DNA of 64,000 bases from VBDM01 sp035519135. GTDB lineage: Bacteria; Pseudomonadota; Gammaproteobacteria; Burkholderiales; SG8-39. The translations under genes and the position numbers were made by a program. The DNA is taken from contig DATIWX010000026.1 in the NCBI GenBank assembly GCA_035519135.1, forward strand, positions 47,050 to 111,049, in the 5' to 3' direction. Below, piece by piece: positions 34,282 to 43,065 of the stretch. Position 1 is the stretch's first letter, and each line of letters starts with the position of its first letter. The notes beneath the pieces are model-generated. The model did not search any database. It was not told the DNA's origin and saw only the letters and a program-made list of their open reading frames with translations.

Positions 34282-34283
34282 CC

Positions 34284-35039
34284 ATGGGCTTCCTGCGCGA
34301 ATGGCGCCGCAAGCGCACGCTGAAAAGCACCCGCCTGGACGAGGAATTGTGGAGCCGCGTCGCGGCCAAGTTGTCGTTCCTGCGCGGGCTGTCCGACGAG
34401 GACACGGCCAGGCTGAAACAGCTCGTCGTGCTTTTCCTCGCGGAGAAGGAGATGCACGGCGCCCACGGCCTGCAGCTCACCGACGAGGTGCGCCTGTCCA
34501 TCGCGGCGCAGGCCTGCCTGCCGATCCTCAACCTCGGCCTCGATGTCTACGCGGGCTGGGTCGGGGTGATCGTCTACCCGGGCGAATTCCGCGTGCACAA
34601 GGAGGAAGTCGACGAGGACGGCGTGGTCCACAGCTTCGCCGACGAGCTCGCGGGCGAGGCCTGGCCCGGCGGGCCGGTGATCCTGTCGTGGGAGGACGTG
34701 GGCATGGCCGAGCGCGGCTACAACGTGGTCATCCACGAGTTCGCGCACAAGCTGCACATGGACGGCGGGGGCGACGAGGACTATCCCGCCGCCCGAGGCG
34801 GCATGGACCCTTTGAAGTGGCGCAAGACCCTCGAACGAGCGTACGAGCGCTTCTGCGCCGAAGTCGACTCGGGCGAGCCGACCTTCATCGACCCCTACGC
34901 CGCCGAGCATCCCGCCGAATTCTTCGCCGTGATGAGCGAGGCCTTCTTCACCGAGTCGGCCGTGCTCGCGCGCGACTGGCCGGAGCTTTACGCGCAGCTC
35001 GCGCTGTTCTACAAGCAGGACCCGGCCGGCAGTATGTGA
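34284..35039 (+). CDS. mtfA: MtfA-type zinc metallopeptidase (M90)
   Basis: The 251-residue protein has the zinc motif HExxH in 'YNVVIHEFAHKLHMDGGG' (~residue 153) and a downstream Glu in 'AAEHPAEFFAVMSEAFF', as in MtfA. In E. coli MtfA binds the repressor Mlc and so affects glucose uptake, and is a peptidase. 'VGVIVYPGEFRV' and 'GPVILSWEDV' are also conserved. It starts 3 bases after the transporter stop, so the two are coupled. Confidence 0.92.
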   Translation: MGFLREWRRKRTLKSTRLDEELWSRVAAKLSFLRGLSDEDTARLKQLVVLFLAEKEMHGAHGLQLTDEVRLSIAAQACLPILNLGLDVYAGWVGVIVYPGEFRVHKEEVDEDGVVHSFADELAGEAWPGGPVILSWEDVGMAERGYNVVIHEFAHKLHMDGGGDEDYPAARGGMDPLKWRKTLERAYERFCAEVDSGEPTFIDPYAAEHPAEFFAVMSEAFFTESAVLARDWPELYAQLALFYKQDPAGSM

Positions 35040-35074
35040 TACTCACACCCGCTGTTCTCGAAAAAGGAGACTCC

Positions 35075-35635
35075 ATGACAGCACTCGCCTCGCTCTGGCT
35101 TCCCATCCTCGTCTCGGCGGTTCTGGTCTTCATCGCGAGCACCGTGATCCACATGCTCCTCCCCTGGCACCGCAACGACTATCCCAAGATGCCCAACGAG
35201 GACAAGGCGCTGGACGCGCTGCGCCCGCTCGCCATCCCGCCCGGCGACTACATGGTCCCGCACTGCTCCGGCCCGGAGGAGATGAAGTCGCCCGCGTTCA
35301 AGGACAAGATGAGCAAGGGGCCGGTGATGATCGTCACCGTGCGGCCGAACGGCATGCCCGGGATGGGACAGTACCTGGTGCAGTGGTTCATCTTCTGCGC
35401 CGTGATCGGATTCTTCGCCGCCTACGTCGCCTCCCGCGCCCTGCCTTCGGGCGCCCCGTACCTGCGCGTCTTCCAACTGGTCGGCGCCTCGGCCTTCATG
35501 GCCTACGCCGCCGCGATCTGGCCGCTGTCGATCTGGTACGGCCGCTCGTGGAACACGACTTTCAAGTCGACGGTCGACGGCCTGGTCTATGCGCTCATCA
35601 CCGCGGGAGCCTTCGGCTGGCTGTGGCCGCGCTAA
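35075..35635 (+). CDS. Conserved membrane protein of unknown function
   Basis: The 186-residue protein has an N-terminal helix ('LPILVSAVLVFIASTVIHML') and three further helices ('LVQWFIFCAVIGFFAAYVA', 'VFQLVGASAFMAYAAAIWPL', 'GLVYALITAGAFGWL'). The loop between helix 1 and 2 ('PPGDYMVPHCSGPEEMKSPA') contains a His-Cys pair, and 'IWYGRSWNTTFKSTVDGLVY' is well formed. I do not recognise a named function. aaggag precedes the ATG. It may be co-transcribed with mtfA (35-base gap). Confidence 0.75.
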   Translation: MTALASLWLPILVSAVLVFIASTVIHMLLPWHRNDYPKMPNEDKALDALRPLAIPPGDYMVPHCSGPEEMKSPAFKDKMSKGPVMIVTVRPNGMPGMGQYLVQWFIFCAVIGFFAAYVASRALPSGAPYLRVFQLVGASAFMAYAAAIWPLSIWYGRSWNTTFKSTVDGLVYALITAGAFGWLWPR

Positions 35636-35641
35636 ACGCAA

Positions 35642-36139
35642 ATGCTCGGGGACTTCGAGCTGATGACCCCGATTAAGTACTACTGGGAAGACTTCACCCC
35701 CGGCTGGCAGTACGAGTCGCAGCCGCGAACGCTCACCCTGCACGAGATCGTGGCGTTCGCGCGCGAGTACGATCCGCAGTCCTACCACACCGACGAGGAG
35801 GCGGCGAAATCCTCGCCCTTCGGCGGGCTGATCGCCAGCGGCTGGCACACCTGCGCCGTGGCGATGCGGCTGATGTGCGACGGCTACCTGCTGCAGACAT
35901 CGTGCATCGGCTCGCCGGGGCTCGATGAGCTGCGCTGGTTCAAGCCGGTGCGGCCAGGCGACGCGCTGCGGCTGCGTTCGACCGCGCTCGAGCAGACCCC
36001 GTCGCAGAAGAACCCGGCGCGCGGCACGGTGAAATTCCGCTGGGACGTGCTCAACCAGAAGGACGAGGTCGTGTGCTCTTTCACGGGCCGGCAGCATTAC
36101 CGCCGCCGCACGCCCGCTGCGGCCGCGCCGGACCGCTAG
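35642..36139 (+). CDS. MaoC-family dehydratase (hot-dog fold)
   Basis: The 165-residue protein has the MaoC core: 'YYWEDFTPGWQYESQPRTL', 'EIVAFAREYDPQSYHTDEEAA' (Asp/His of hydratase 2) and 'SPFGGLIASGWHTCAVAMRL'. 'PGLDELRWFKPVRPGDALRL' is typical of the family. It hydrates trans-2-enoyl-CoA thioesters. ATG 35642 lacks a clear Shine-Dalgarno; ATG 35663 would remove seven residues and is also possible. The stop overlaps the convergent pldA stop in CTAG. Confidence 0.87.
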   Translation: MLGDFELMTPIKYYWEDFTPGWQYESQPRTLTLHEIVAFAREYDPQSYHTDEEAAKSSPFGGLIASGWHTCAVAMRLMCDGYLLQTSCIGSPGLDELRWFKPVRPGDALRLRSTALEQTPSQKNPARGTVKFRWDVLNQKDEVVCSFTGRQHYRRRTPAAAAPDR

Positions 36140-37125
36140 TTGCCGTAGGCGAACCCGATGCCGATGGTGTTCTGCCTGAAGTTGTAGTCGATCATGCTCT
36201 CGCCGTAGCCCGAGGTCGCCTGGACGTAGACGCGCGCCGCCCCGGCCAGCTTGCGGCTGGTCCAGTCGAGCTGCGCGAATCCCCGCCCGGTGTGGAACGA
36301 GTGCCGCAGGAGCAGCGACATCGACCGGTCGTTGTCGAAGCCCCAGCGCAGCACCACGTCGCCGCGGCCGAGGTAGTCCTGGATGTCCGGGTTGTCGTCC
36401 TTCTCCGCGCTCTCCGGAATCCGCCACCAGGCGCGCCCGAGCACCGAAAGCCGCCCCCATTCCCAGCCGCCTTGCGCGTAGAGGCGGTTCCAGCTGCGCG
36501 ACTGGGGCAGCGAGCGGCCGTTCGACTGGTGCATCAGGCCAAGATTGAGCAGCTTCCAGCCGCCGTCGGCATTCCCGGTGCCGAAGGTGAGGATCAGCTC
36601 GGGTTCGTAGTTGGTCTCGCGGAAGGGACGCGACAGGCGGGGGTTGTAGACCTGCCAGAAGGACTGCTGCGTGTAAGCGAACCACAGACGCGCGTTGGCG
36701 AGACCCAGAACCTTCCGATCGAAGTCGTGCCGCGACAGCAATTCGGACTTGAAACTCAGCTGGAACGACAGCTCGTCGTCGTTCCACGGGATCGGCGCCG
36801 GAACGGTGTGATTCGGGGACGGGCTGGAGGGCTCGGTGTTGGCGTGGTTGGTCCACTTGCCGAGCAGCACGTAGACGGGCCAGTGAGGCTGGACGTCGTC
36901 GATGCCGATGCGCCCCTCGCCCGGTCCGAGCTTCCAGTGGCGCTCGAGATAGCTCGCCGGCGGACCCTTCCCCGCCTGGTCCAGGCCGTCGAAGCAGGCG
37001 AGGCGCGCCTTGTCGTCGCGGACGTCCCGGCACTTGGCGGTGTCGGCGTCGCCTGCAGCGAGCAGCGGCCGCGGCAGCAGCGCCGCGAGCAGCGCAATCC
37101 CGCAAGCGCCGATACGCGTGCTCAT
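36136..37125 (-). CDS. pldA: Outer-membrane phospholipase A
   Basis: The 329-residue protein has a signal peptide ('IGACGIALLAALLPRPLLAA') and a beta-barrel domain with the OMPLA active-site pattern 'GLMHQSNGRSLPQSRSWNRLY' (read as His, Ser and Asn): the His-Ser pair and the Asn downstream. Barrel strands follow with alternating hydrophobics, ending 'TIGIGFAYGN' near the C-terminus. It hydrolyses phospholipids in the outer leaflet on membrane damage. ATG overlaps the alpha/beta hydrolase stop (ATGA). Convergent with maoC. Confidence 0.9.
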   Translation of the reverse strand: MSTRIGACGIALLAALLPRPLLAAGDADTAKCRDVRDDKARLACFDGLDQAGKGPPASYLERHWKLGPGEGRIGIDDVQPHWPVYVLLGKWTNHANTEPSSPSPNHTVPAPIPWNDDELSFQLSFKSELLSRHDFDRKVLGLANARLWFAYTQQSFWQVYNPRLSRPFRETNYEPELILTFGTGNADGGWKLLNLGLMHQSNGRSLPQSRSWNRLYAQGGWEWGRLSVLGRAWWRIPESAEKDDNPDIQDYLGRGDVVLRWGFDNDRSMSLLLRHSFHTGRGFAQLDWTSRKLAGAARVYVQATSGYGESMIDYNFRQNTIGIGFAYGN

Positions 37126-37976
37126 CAGGCGGCCAGCAGGAAATCCCGCACGATCGCGATCTGGTCCGCGTGAATCAGCGTCGGCGCGTGCCCCACGCCC
37201 GGGATCTCGACCGCCTTCGCCCGCGGGCCGCGGGCCGCCATCTGCGCCACGGTATCGCGCGTGAGCAGGTCCGACTGCTCGCCGCGCAGCACCAGCGTCG
37301 GGCAGCGTATTTCGTCGTAGAACTTCCACAGCTCGACGTCCTTGCTCGGCATCTCGGCGTTGAAGGGCACCGCGATCGCCGGGTCGTAGTGCATGCGCAG
37401 CGAACCGTCGGCGTTCCTGCGCACCACGTGCTCGGTGAGGAAGCGCCACTCCGCGTCGCTGTGCGGGCCGAACGAGGCGCTCACCGCGCGCACGAACTGC
37501 TCCGCGGCCTCGATCGTCGGCAGCGGCGGCCACTTGCCGACATAGGCGCCGATGCGCTGCACCGCAGCCACCGTCAGCACCGGCCCGACATCGTTCAGCA
37601 CCAGCTTCTGAATCGGGGATTCCGGCATCGCGGCGATCGTCATGCCGATGAGACCGCCGAGCGAGGTCCCCAGCCAGTGCACCGACTCCAGCTTCAGCTG
37701 CGCCATCAGCATCAGCATGTCCTTCGCGTACGTCGGCACGGCGTAGCCCATCGGATCCTTCAGCCAGGCCGAGTCGCCGCGCCCGGCGACGTCTGGGCAG
37801 ATCACCCGGTAGCCGCGGCGCGCCATCTCCGGGGCCAGGAAGTCGAAGTCGCGGGCACAACGGGTCAGGCCGTGAACGCACACCAGGACTTTCGCGTCCG
37901 GCTCGCCCCATTCGATGTAGGCCATGTGCCGCGCGCCGGCGAACTCGATCCGTCCGCGGCGGAAGGGCTCGCTCAC
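37125..37976 (-). CDS. Alpha/beta hydrolase
   Basis: The 283-residue hydrolase has the oxyanion loop 'VLVCVHGLTRCARDFDFLA', nucleophile elbow 'SVHWLGTSLGGLIGMTIA' (GTSLG), an acid region 'LVLRGEQSDLLTRD' and the catalytic His in 'VEIPGVGHAPTLI'. This is a cytoplasmic esterase or lactonase class without a recognisable substrate. GTG start overlaps the next upstream gene's stop (GTGA), and its own stop overlaps the pldA start, making a three-gene unit with 37973-38821. Confidence 0.88.
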   Translation of the reverse strand: MSEPFRRGRIEFAGARHMAYIEWGEPDAKVLVCVHGLTRCARDFDFLAPEMARRGYRVICPDVAGRGDSAWLKDPMGYAVPTYAKDMLMLMAQLKLESVHWLGTSLGGLIGMTIAAMPESPIQKLVLNDVGPVLTVAAVQRIGAYVGKWPPLPTIEAAEQFVRAVSASFGPHSDAEWRFLTEHVVRRNADGSLRMHYDPAIAVPFNAEMPSKDVELWKFYDEIRCPTLVLRGEQSDLLTRDTVAQMAARGPRAKAVEIPGVGHAPTLIHADQIAIVRDFLLAA

Positions 37977-38821
37977 TTCGCGCCGCCCGCGGTCGTTCTC
38001 AGCCAGCAGCGCCGCAGCACCTCGGGAATCCAGTGTGCGTCCGCGGCGAAGGACCCGAACGCCAGGCCGCCTTCTTCCGGGCGAAGGAAGCTGCGCAGCG
38101 CCTCCGAGCGCAGGTTCGCAGCGCGCACCGGATAGCCGTACGCCTCGAAGCGTTGCCGCTCGACCGCGGTCTCCTCCGGCGGGCTTTCCTCGAACCACAG
38201 CCATTCGCGCGAGAATTCCTGCGCGAGCCGGTCGAGCTCGCGCAGCTCGTCCTGCGGAATCGGCTCGCGCGGCGCGAGCTCGGCGTAGAGCGCGTCGCCC
38301 GAGCCGAGCCTCCAGCGCTCCGCCCACTCTGGATCCACCCCGTCGGAAGCCCAAAGCTCGCCGGAGTCCGGCCCGCCCGCGAGACGGAAAAAAGCGTGCT
38401 CGTCCGCGGTGAGCACGTAGCCATGCCAGGACTCGCGCCAGCGCGCGCAGCTGAGCGCAAGCTCGATCCTGCCGTCGGCGCCGGCACGCACCTCGTGCAT
38501 GACCGCGCCGCCGGGCGCGCGGGACTGCGCCGTCTGCTCGGCGAGCACGCCGTTGCGGATGATCGCGCGGCCGCCCTTTCCGACGGCGGGCTCGCTCCAC
38601 TGCACCTCGACGGTCAGGTCGGGAAAGGACTGCGAAGCCGACACGAAGGGCGGGAAGGGAATGCCGGCGTGCGGCCTGAATTCGTACTCCAGGCGCTCGG
38701 CAGTGTGCAGCTCGCGATAGGCATCGCCTCCCTCTTCTTGCAGAAGGCGGTTCACCTGGCCGCGGTACTCCCGCAGCAGCTGCGGGTCCCCGCTCACCGT
38801 GATCGTTGCGACGAGACTCAA
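37973..38821 (-). CDS. Conserved protein of unknown function
   Basis: This 282-residue protein starts at TTG 38821, with ggagag 8 bases upstream; a GTG at 38797 is possible. It has no signal peptide and no membrane helix. Features are 'GIPFPPFVSASQSFPDLTVEVQW', read in part, a Trp-rich central part, 'PIPQDELRELDRLAQEFSREW' and a C-terminal 'AYGYPVRAANLRSEALRSF'. No family is recognised. It shares a coupled unit with a hydrolase and pldA and may act on the same envelope lipid theme, but that is inference only. Confidence 0.6.
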   Translation of the reverse strand: MSLVATITVSGDPQLLREYRGQVNRLLQEEGGDAYRELHTAERLEYEFRPHAGIPFPPFVSASQSFPDLTVEVQWSEPAVGKGGRAIIRNGVLAEQTAQSRAPGGAVMHEVRAGADGRIELALSCARWRESWHGYVLTADEHAFFRLAGGPDSGELWASDGVDPEWAERWRLGSGDALYAELAPREPIPQDELRELDRLAQEFSREWLWFEESPPEETAVERQRFEAYGYPVRAANLRSEALRSFLRPEEGGLAFGSFAADAHWIPEVLRRCWLRTTAGGAK

Positions 38822-38850
38822 GCCGGCTCTCCGTCCCGGAGTATAGCCGC

Positions 38851-41205
38851 TCAGGACTCGTGCCAATAGCGACGCGCCCGCTCGCGCTGCAGCTCGATCC
38901 GCGCAGCCCCCGGCGCGTAGCGGATCTCCACCGCGCCGCCGGTGTCGGTGCGCAGCAGCGTGCTCCCGGCATCCCGATAGCGCTCGAGGACCTCCTCGCG
39001 CGGATGGCCGAAGCGGTTGCGATAGCCGACGGTGAATACCGCATGGCGCGGTGCGACCTCCCTCACGAATTCCGCACTCGACGAGGTCGCGCTGCCATGG
39101 TGCGGAACGAGCAGGGCATCGGCCGCGAGGAGCCCGGGCGCGCGCCGCAGCAGCTCGCGCTCGGCACCGCGCTCGATGTCCCCGGTGAGCAGCACCCGGC
39201 CGCCGGGCGCCGCGATCCTGAGCACGCAGCTGCGGTTGTTGGCGCGCGCCCCCCGGCCCGCGGCCGTCTGCGCGCCCGGGTGAAGAAACTCGAAGGCGAC
39301 CCCGTCCCATTCCCAGCCGCTCCCCGCGGCGCAGGGCTCGCTCGCCGGGTGCGCGGCGAGGAGCGCGTGGCCCGCGGGGAGCGAGGACCAAAGCGCCGCG
39401 ACCGGCATCGCCCCGAGCACCGAGGCCGCGCCGCCCGAATGGTCGCGGTCGTCGTGGGACACCACCAGCGCGTCGAGCCGCGCGATGCCTTCGCCGCGCA
39501 GGTAGGGAAGGATGATCCGGCTGCCGCTGTCGGCGAAGGTGCCGAAAGCCGGGCCCGCGTCGTAGAGCAAGGCGTGGTTCCGCGTGCGCGCGACCACCGC
39601 CAGCCCCTGTCCCACGTCGAGCACGGTGATCCACAGCTCGCTGCCCGCCGGCCCCGGCGGCAGCACGGTGAACAGGGGCAGCGCGAGCACCGCGCCGAGC
39701 CAGCGCGCCGGGAAGCCCCGCGGCAGCAGCAGCCAGGCAATGCCGAGGAGCGCGAGCGGCACGGTCCAGGGCACGGGCGCGTGCTGCTGCCACAGTGCGA
39801 GCGGGAGTTCCGCGAGCCAGGTGAGCATCGCCATCAGCACCTCGAGGAGCGCATGCGCCAAGACCAGGGGCCCATCGAAGGGAAGCGCCGCGCCGAGCAA
39901 GGCGAGGGGCGTGACCACCAGGCTCACCAACGGTATCGCGGCCGCGTTGGCGAGCGGAGAGACCAGCGACACCTGCTGGAACAGCACCAGCATCAGGGGC
40001 GCGAGGCCCACGGTGACCGCCCACTGCACCCTGCCCCACTGCGCGAGCCAGTGCGGCTTCGCGGTATATCCGCTGCTCACGTGGAAGATCACGGCGACCG
40101 CGGCGAACGACAGCCAGAAACCCGGGGACAGGACCGCCCAGGGATCGAGCACCAGCACGGAAAGGAGCGCCGCGGCGAGCACGCGCGAGGCGCTGCTCGC
40201 CCGCCCGAGCCAGAGCGCGGCCGCGACCACCCCGACCATGTAGAGCGTGCGCTGCGCGGGGACGGCGAATCCGGAAACCAGGCAATAGGCGAAGGCGCCG
40301 ACGAAGCCCGCCAGCGCGGCCGCCTTCTGCGCCGGCAAGGCGAGCGCGAGGACCTCGCTCCTCCGCCAGCAGAAGGACACGAATGCCGCGAACAATCCCG
40401 CGACCATGGTCACATGCAGACCCGAGATGCTCATCAAGTGGCTCACTCCAGTGCGCGCGAACAGCTGCCACTGCCCCGGATCGATCGCCCGCTGGTCGCC
40501 GATCGCGAGCGCGATCAGCACGCCCGCGTAGGGGTGCTCCGGGAGCGCGTCGAGGATCTTCTGCCGCACCGCCTCGCGCAGCCTGTCGACGAGGTAAGGC
40601 AACTGCGGGACCAGGGCGTCCAGGCGCTCGGGCGCAACGCCGTCCCCGCGGCGGCCCGGCATCCTCACATAGCCGGTCGCGCGAATGCCGCGCTCGAGCA
40701 GCCAGGCCTCGTAGTCGAAGCCGTGCGGATTGGCCGTGCCATGCGGGCGCCGCAGGCGCACCCCGAGGCGCCAGCGCTCTCCGGGCCGCACCGGGAGCGC
40801 GTCTTCGTCCTCAAAAGCGGATCCGCCGTAGGATGAGAGCGAAATGTGCCGCGGCACCCCGGTATCCGGACTCTCCACGTCGAAATCGAAGCGCACCCCG
40901 CGCTCGAAGGGCTGCGGCAGGCTGGCGACGACGCCGGTCACGACGACGTCGCGCCCTTCTAGATAGGGATCGAGCCGGTCGGCGAGCCGCCAGTGCGCGA
41001 AGCCTGCGGCCCAGACGAAACCGAGCGCCGCAAACGCGGCGAAAGTCGCGACCCCTGCTACAGCCGGCGGGACGCGCTTGATGAAGCCGACCGCACCGAG
41101 CGAAGCGAGAACGCACAGCAAGGCGATGGCACCTGGCCCCGGCAGCGCGGGCTGCTGCTGCAGCAGACAGACGCCGAGGGCGAAGCCGAGCGCGGCGAGT
41201 CTCAC
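38851..41205 (-). CDS. comEC: ComEC/Rec2 DNA-uptake channel protein
   Basis: The 784-residue protein has N-terminal helices, an OB-like DUF4131 part ('EGRDVVVTGVVASLPQPFE') and the competence domain with many helices ('ALAIGDQRAIDPGQWQLFAR', 'TGVSHLMSISGLHVTMVAGL'). A C-terminal metallo-beta-lactamase domain has 'LDVGQGLAVVART', 'VVSHDDRDHSGGAASVLG' and 'LLVPHHGSATSSS'. ComEC moves single-stranded DNA through the inner membrane. GTG start at 41205. Natural transformation may therefore operate here. Confidence 0.93.
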   Translation of the reverse strand: MRLAALGFALGVCLLQQQPALPGPGAIALLCVLASLGAVGFIKRVPPAVAGVATFAAFAALGFVWAAGFAHWRLADRLDPYLEGRDVVVTGVVASLPQPFERGVRFDFDVESPDTGVPRHISLSSYGGSAFEDEDALPVRPGERWRLGVRLRRPHGTANPHGFDYEAWLLERGIRATGYVRMPGRRGDGVAPERLDALVPQLPYLVDRLREAVRQKILDALPEHPYAGVLIALAIGDQRAIDPGQWQLFARTGVSHLMSISGLHVTMVAGLFAAFVSFCWRRSEVLALALPAQKAAALAGFVGAFAYCLVSGFAVPAQRTLYMVGVVAAALWLGRASSASRVLAAALLSVLVLDPWAVLSPGFWLSFAAVAVIFHVSSGYTAKPHWLAQWGRVQWAVTVGLAPLMLVLFQQVSLVSPLANAAAIPLVSLVVTPLALLGAALPFDGPLVLAHALLEVLMAMLTWLAELPLALWQQHAPVPWTVPLALLGIAWLLLPRGFPARWLGAVLALPLFTVLPPGPAGSELWITVLDVGQGLAVVARTRNHALLYDAGPAFGTFADSGSRIILPYLRGEGIARLDALVVSHDDRDHSGGAASVLGAMPVAALWSSLPAGHALLAAHPASEPCAAGSGWEWDGVAFEFLHPGAQTAAGRGARANNRSCVLRIAAPGGRVLLTGDIERGAERELLRRAPGLLAADALLVPHHGSATSSSAEFVREVAPRHAVFTVGYRNRFGHPREEVLERYRDAGSTLLRTDTGGAVEIRYAPGAARIELQRERARRYWHES

Positions 41206-41481
41206 GGCGTGCGGACTGGAACCTTCATCCGCACTGTAACGAGCGAGGGGCTCGTTCGTTGATCCCTACTCGTTCCGGGACGGCAGCGCTTGCGGCGCAA
41301 GGCCGTAGTACGACCCCGGGAACCCCGATCGGGTACGACCTATGTCAGGTTTCCCCGACTTACGGTGCCGGGAATCCGCGAGTAGGATTCACCTCACGGC
41401 CGCGAGCGGCCCGTCCCTCATAGTGAACGTTAGCCATCTCTCGTCACCATGCTCCCCGTCTTCACAAATGCTGCGATCGTC
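41206..41481. other. Non-coding gap before the PrcB-like gene
   Basis: These 276 bases lie between divergent comEC and the lipoprotein gene. They hold a set of short inverted repeats (for example around 41331-41375, with ccgatcggg and ccccgacttac) and cacggccgcgagcggcccgt near 41396. I see no reading frame and no clear sigma-70 box. The change to lower GC begins at about 41400. Confidence 0.45.
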
Positions 41482-41949
41482 ATGCCTCGTGTTCCTCTTG
41501 CCGCATGCTTGTTCGTCTCCTTCCTTGCAAGTGCTGGCTGCGGAAGCGACGCCCCACCCGCAGAGGCTAACGTTCCTACCGAAGCCGTGCCGGAGGTACT
41601 TCAACGGCAGTGGTCTCAGGGCAACTACGTTTTCCGCACCCCGCAATCATGGTCTGACGCTTGGTACGCATCGCCCTCGCTTGTCATGCCCGAGACAACA
41701 CCACCGCAAATTGACTTTTCGGCTAAGGTGCTTGTCGGCGTAGCTGCGGGATGGGGGACAAGCGGCTGCGCAGGTCTATCGATCAGACGCGCTATCGAGC
41801 AAGACACTGGAATCCTCGTTGAGTACTCACAGTCGGAAGGAACACCTCCTCCTGGAGCGGGTTGCACGGCCGTAATGGTCCAGCTGGTTGGCTTCGCCAA
41901 AATTCCTTACACGACCAAGCCGGTTACGTTCGTTCGAAAGGATGGCTGA
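41482..41949 (+). CDS. PrcB-like C-terminal domain lipoprotein
   Basis: The 155-residue protein has a lipoprotein signal 'LFVSFLASAGCGSDAP' (lipobox SAGC). A domain like the PrcB C-terminus follows: 'FRTPQSWSDAWYASPS', 'IDFSAKVLVGVAAGWGTSGC', 'LVEYSQSEGTPPPGAGCT' and 'VGFAKIPYTTKPVTFV'. This is a small beta-rich domain found in proteolysis-related and other secreted proteins. Codon use is visibly less GC-rich than in flanking genes. An earlier ATG at 41449 would add 11 residues. Confidence 0.7.
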   Translation: MPRVPLAACLFVSFLASAGCGSDAPPAEANVPTEAVPEVLQRQWSQGNYVFRTPQSWSDAWYASPSLVMPETTPPQIDFSAKVLVGVAAGWGTSGCAGLSIRRAIEQDTGILVEYSQSEGTPPPGAGCTAVMVQLVGFAKIPYTTKPVTFVRKDG

Positions 41950-42057
41950 CCGCGCGGCCCACCCGGAGCCTCTGAAGCGGTCGGCCCGGTGGCCGCGAAC
42001 ATTGGGCCGCACAGCTACGTTTCGTTCCTTCCACGCTCACCTTCAGGGGAGCTACCC

Positions 42058-42480
42058 ATGTCACTGAAGCACGTTCTTGGTAGTTGTCACTGTGGAGCCG
42101 TTCGGTACGAAGCCGACGTCGACCTCTCCAAGGGGACCATCCGCTGCAATTGCTCGATCTGCACCAAAGCCCGTGCTTGGTTTACGTTCGCCGGCGGCGA
42201 GCAGTTCCATCTTCTCGCTGGAGAGAGCAACATGAGTTCGTACCAGTGGACACCATCTGGTAGGCCAAGTCCCGGTCTGACTTATCGGTTCTGCAAGACT
42301 TGTGGAGTGCGTATCTACGCAACGGGCGACGCCGAGTTCATGGGCGGTAAGTTCTATGCGCTCGCAGTTGCCACGTTCGACAACGTCTCAACCGATGAGT
42401 TGGCCGCTGCACCGCTCAAGTTCATCGACAACCGGCACGATCGGTTCGATCGCGCACCAGAGGACACTCGGCTCATGTGA
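42058..42480 (+). CDS. GFA-family (glutathione-dependent formaldehyde-activating-like) protein
   Basis: The 141-residue protein has the zinc Cys pattern of the GFA/CENP-V fold: 'LGSCHCGAVRYEADV', 'IRCNCSICTKARAWF' and 'YRFCKTCGVRIYA'. The enzyme (Gfa) helps condense formaldehyde with glutathione; many homologues have unknown roles. aggggag precedes ATG 42058. It shares the lower-GC segment with the PrcB-like lipoprotein. Confidence 0.85.
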   Translation: MSLKHVLGSCHCGAVRYEADVDLSKGTIRCNCSICTKARAWFTFAGGEQFHLLAGESNMSSYQWTPSGRPSPGLTYRFCKTCGVRIYATGDAEFMGGKFYALAVATFDNVSTDELAAAPLKFIDNRHDRFDRAPEDTRLM

Positions 42481-42546
42481 GCGGACGGGTCGCCAGTGTC
42501 GTGTGGTGCAAACGCCTCATTGGCTTGACCGCCGCCGACAGCGCGG

Positions 42547-43065
42547 CTAGAGCGCCGCTTCGAACGCCTTCATCTCCCGGGCGTGCGTGGCAAAGAACGG
42601 CCGCGGCTTCACGCCGCTCAGCTGGTCGGCGAGGATGCCGACGTGCGTGGCCCAGCCGCCGCCGACGGCGAGCTTGAGGCCGTGGTCGTCCGGCAGCCGG
42701 TGCTCGATGGTGAGCAGCACGTCCTTGCCCTTCGGCGTGATTTCATAGGTCACCTCCGATTCTCCGCCGTCCCAGCTCCAGGTATGAGCCAGCACGCGCA
42801 TGGGCTCGAGCCGCGTGATCTTGCCGTGGGCGGAGTGCTTGCCCGCGGCCCTCGCGCCGGCCGGCGCGGCCTCGTCCGTGAGCGATTGATTGTCGAAATG
42901 CAGTTCGATCTTGCCGCCCAGGCGCAGGTCGAACTCGCCCGCGGCGAGCCAGGTCGCGCGCTTCTTCGATTCGGTGAGGTAGGCCCAGACGCGCTCGACG
43001 GGCCCGGGCAGCAGGCGCTCGAAGCGGATGGTGGAGGGCTTGATCAGGGTGGCGCGTTCGGTCAT
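42547..43065 (-). CDS. SRPBCC (AHSA1-like) domain protein
   Basis: The 172-residue protein has the AHSA1/CalC pattern: 'IRFERLLPGPVERVWAYLTE', 'WLAAGEFDLRLGGKIELHF', 'LEPMRVLAHTWSWDGGESEV' and 'LTIEHRLPDDHG'. The START-like fold binds hydrophobic ligands. ATGA overlap with the ArsR-type regulator shows they are co-expressed. Such ArsR-AHSA1 pairs are common in soil bacteria. Confidence 0.87.
   Translation of the reverse strand: MTERATLIKPSTIRFERLLPGPVERVWAYLTESKKRATWLAAGEFDLRLGGKIELHFDNQSLTDEAAPAGARAAGKHSAHGKITRLEPMRVLAHTWSWDGGESEVTYEITPKGKDVLLTIEHRLPDDHGLKLAVGGGWATHVGILADQLSGVKPRPFFATHAREMKAFEAAL

Noticed and set aside
38806..40836. 676-codon plus-strand frame opposite comEC
   Set aside because: Low-complexity His/Arg/Glu-rich shadow of comEC codons with no ribosome-binding site.
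41424..41434. gaacgttagcc as an attC core upstream of the PrcB-like gene
   Set aside because: No matching complementary box is found upstream; a chance match is likely.
41950..42010. Integron attC-like site between the PrcB-like and GFA genes (gcccacc ... cattgggc)
   Set aside because: Neither box matches the consensus, and the inner L boxes do not pair. The lower-GC genes are not shown to be cassettes.
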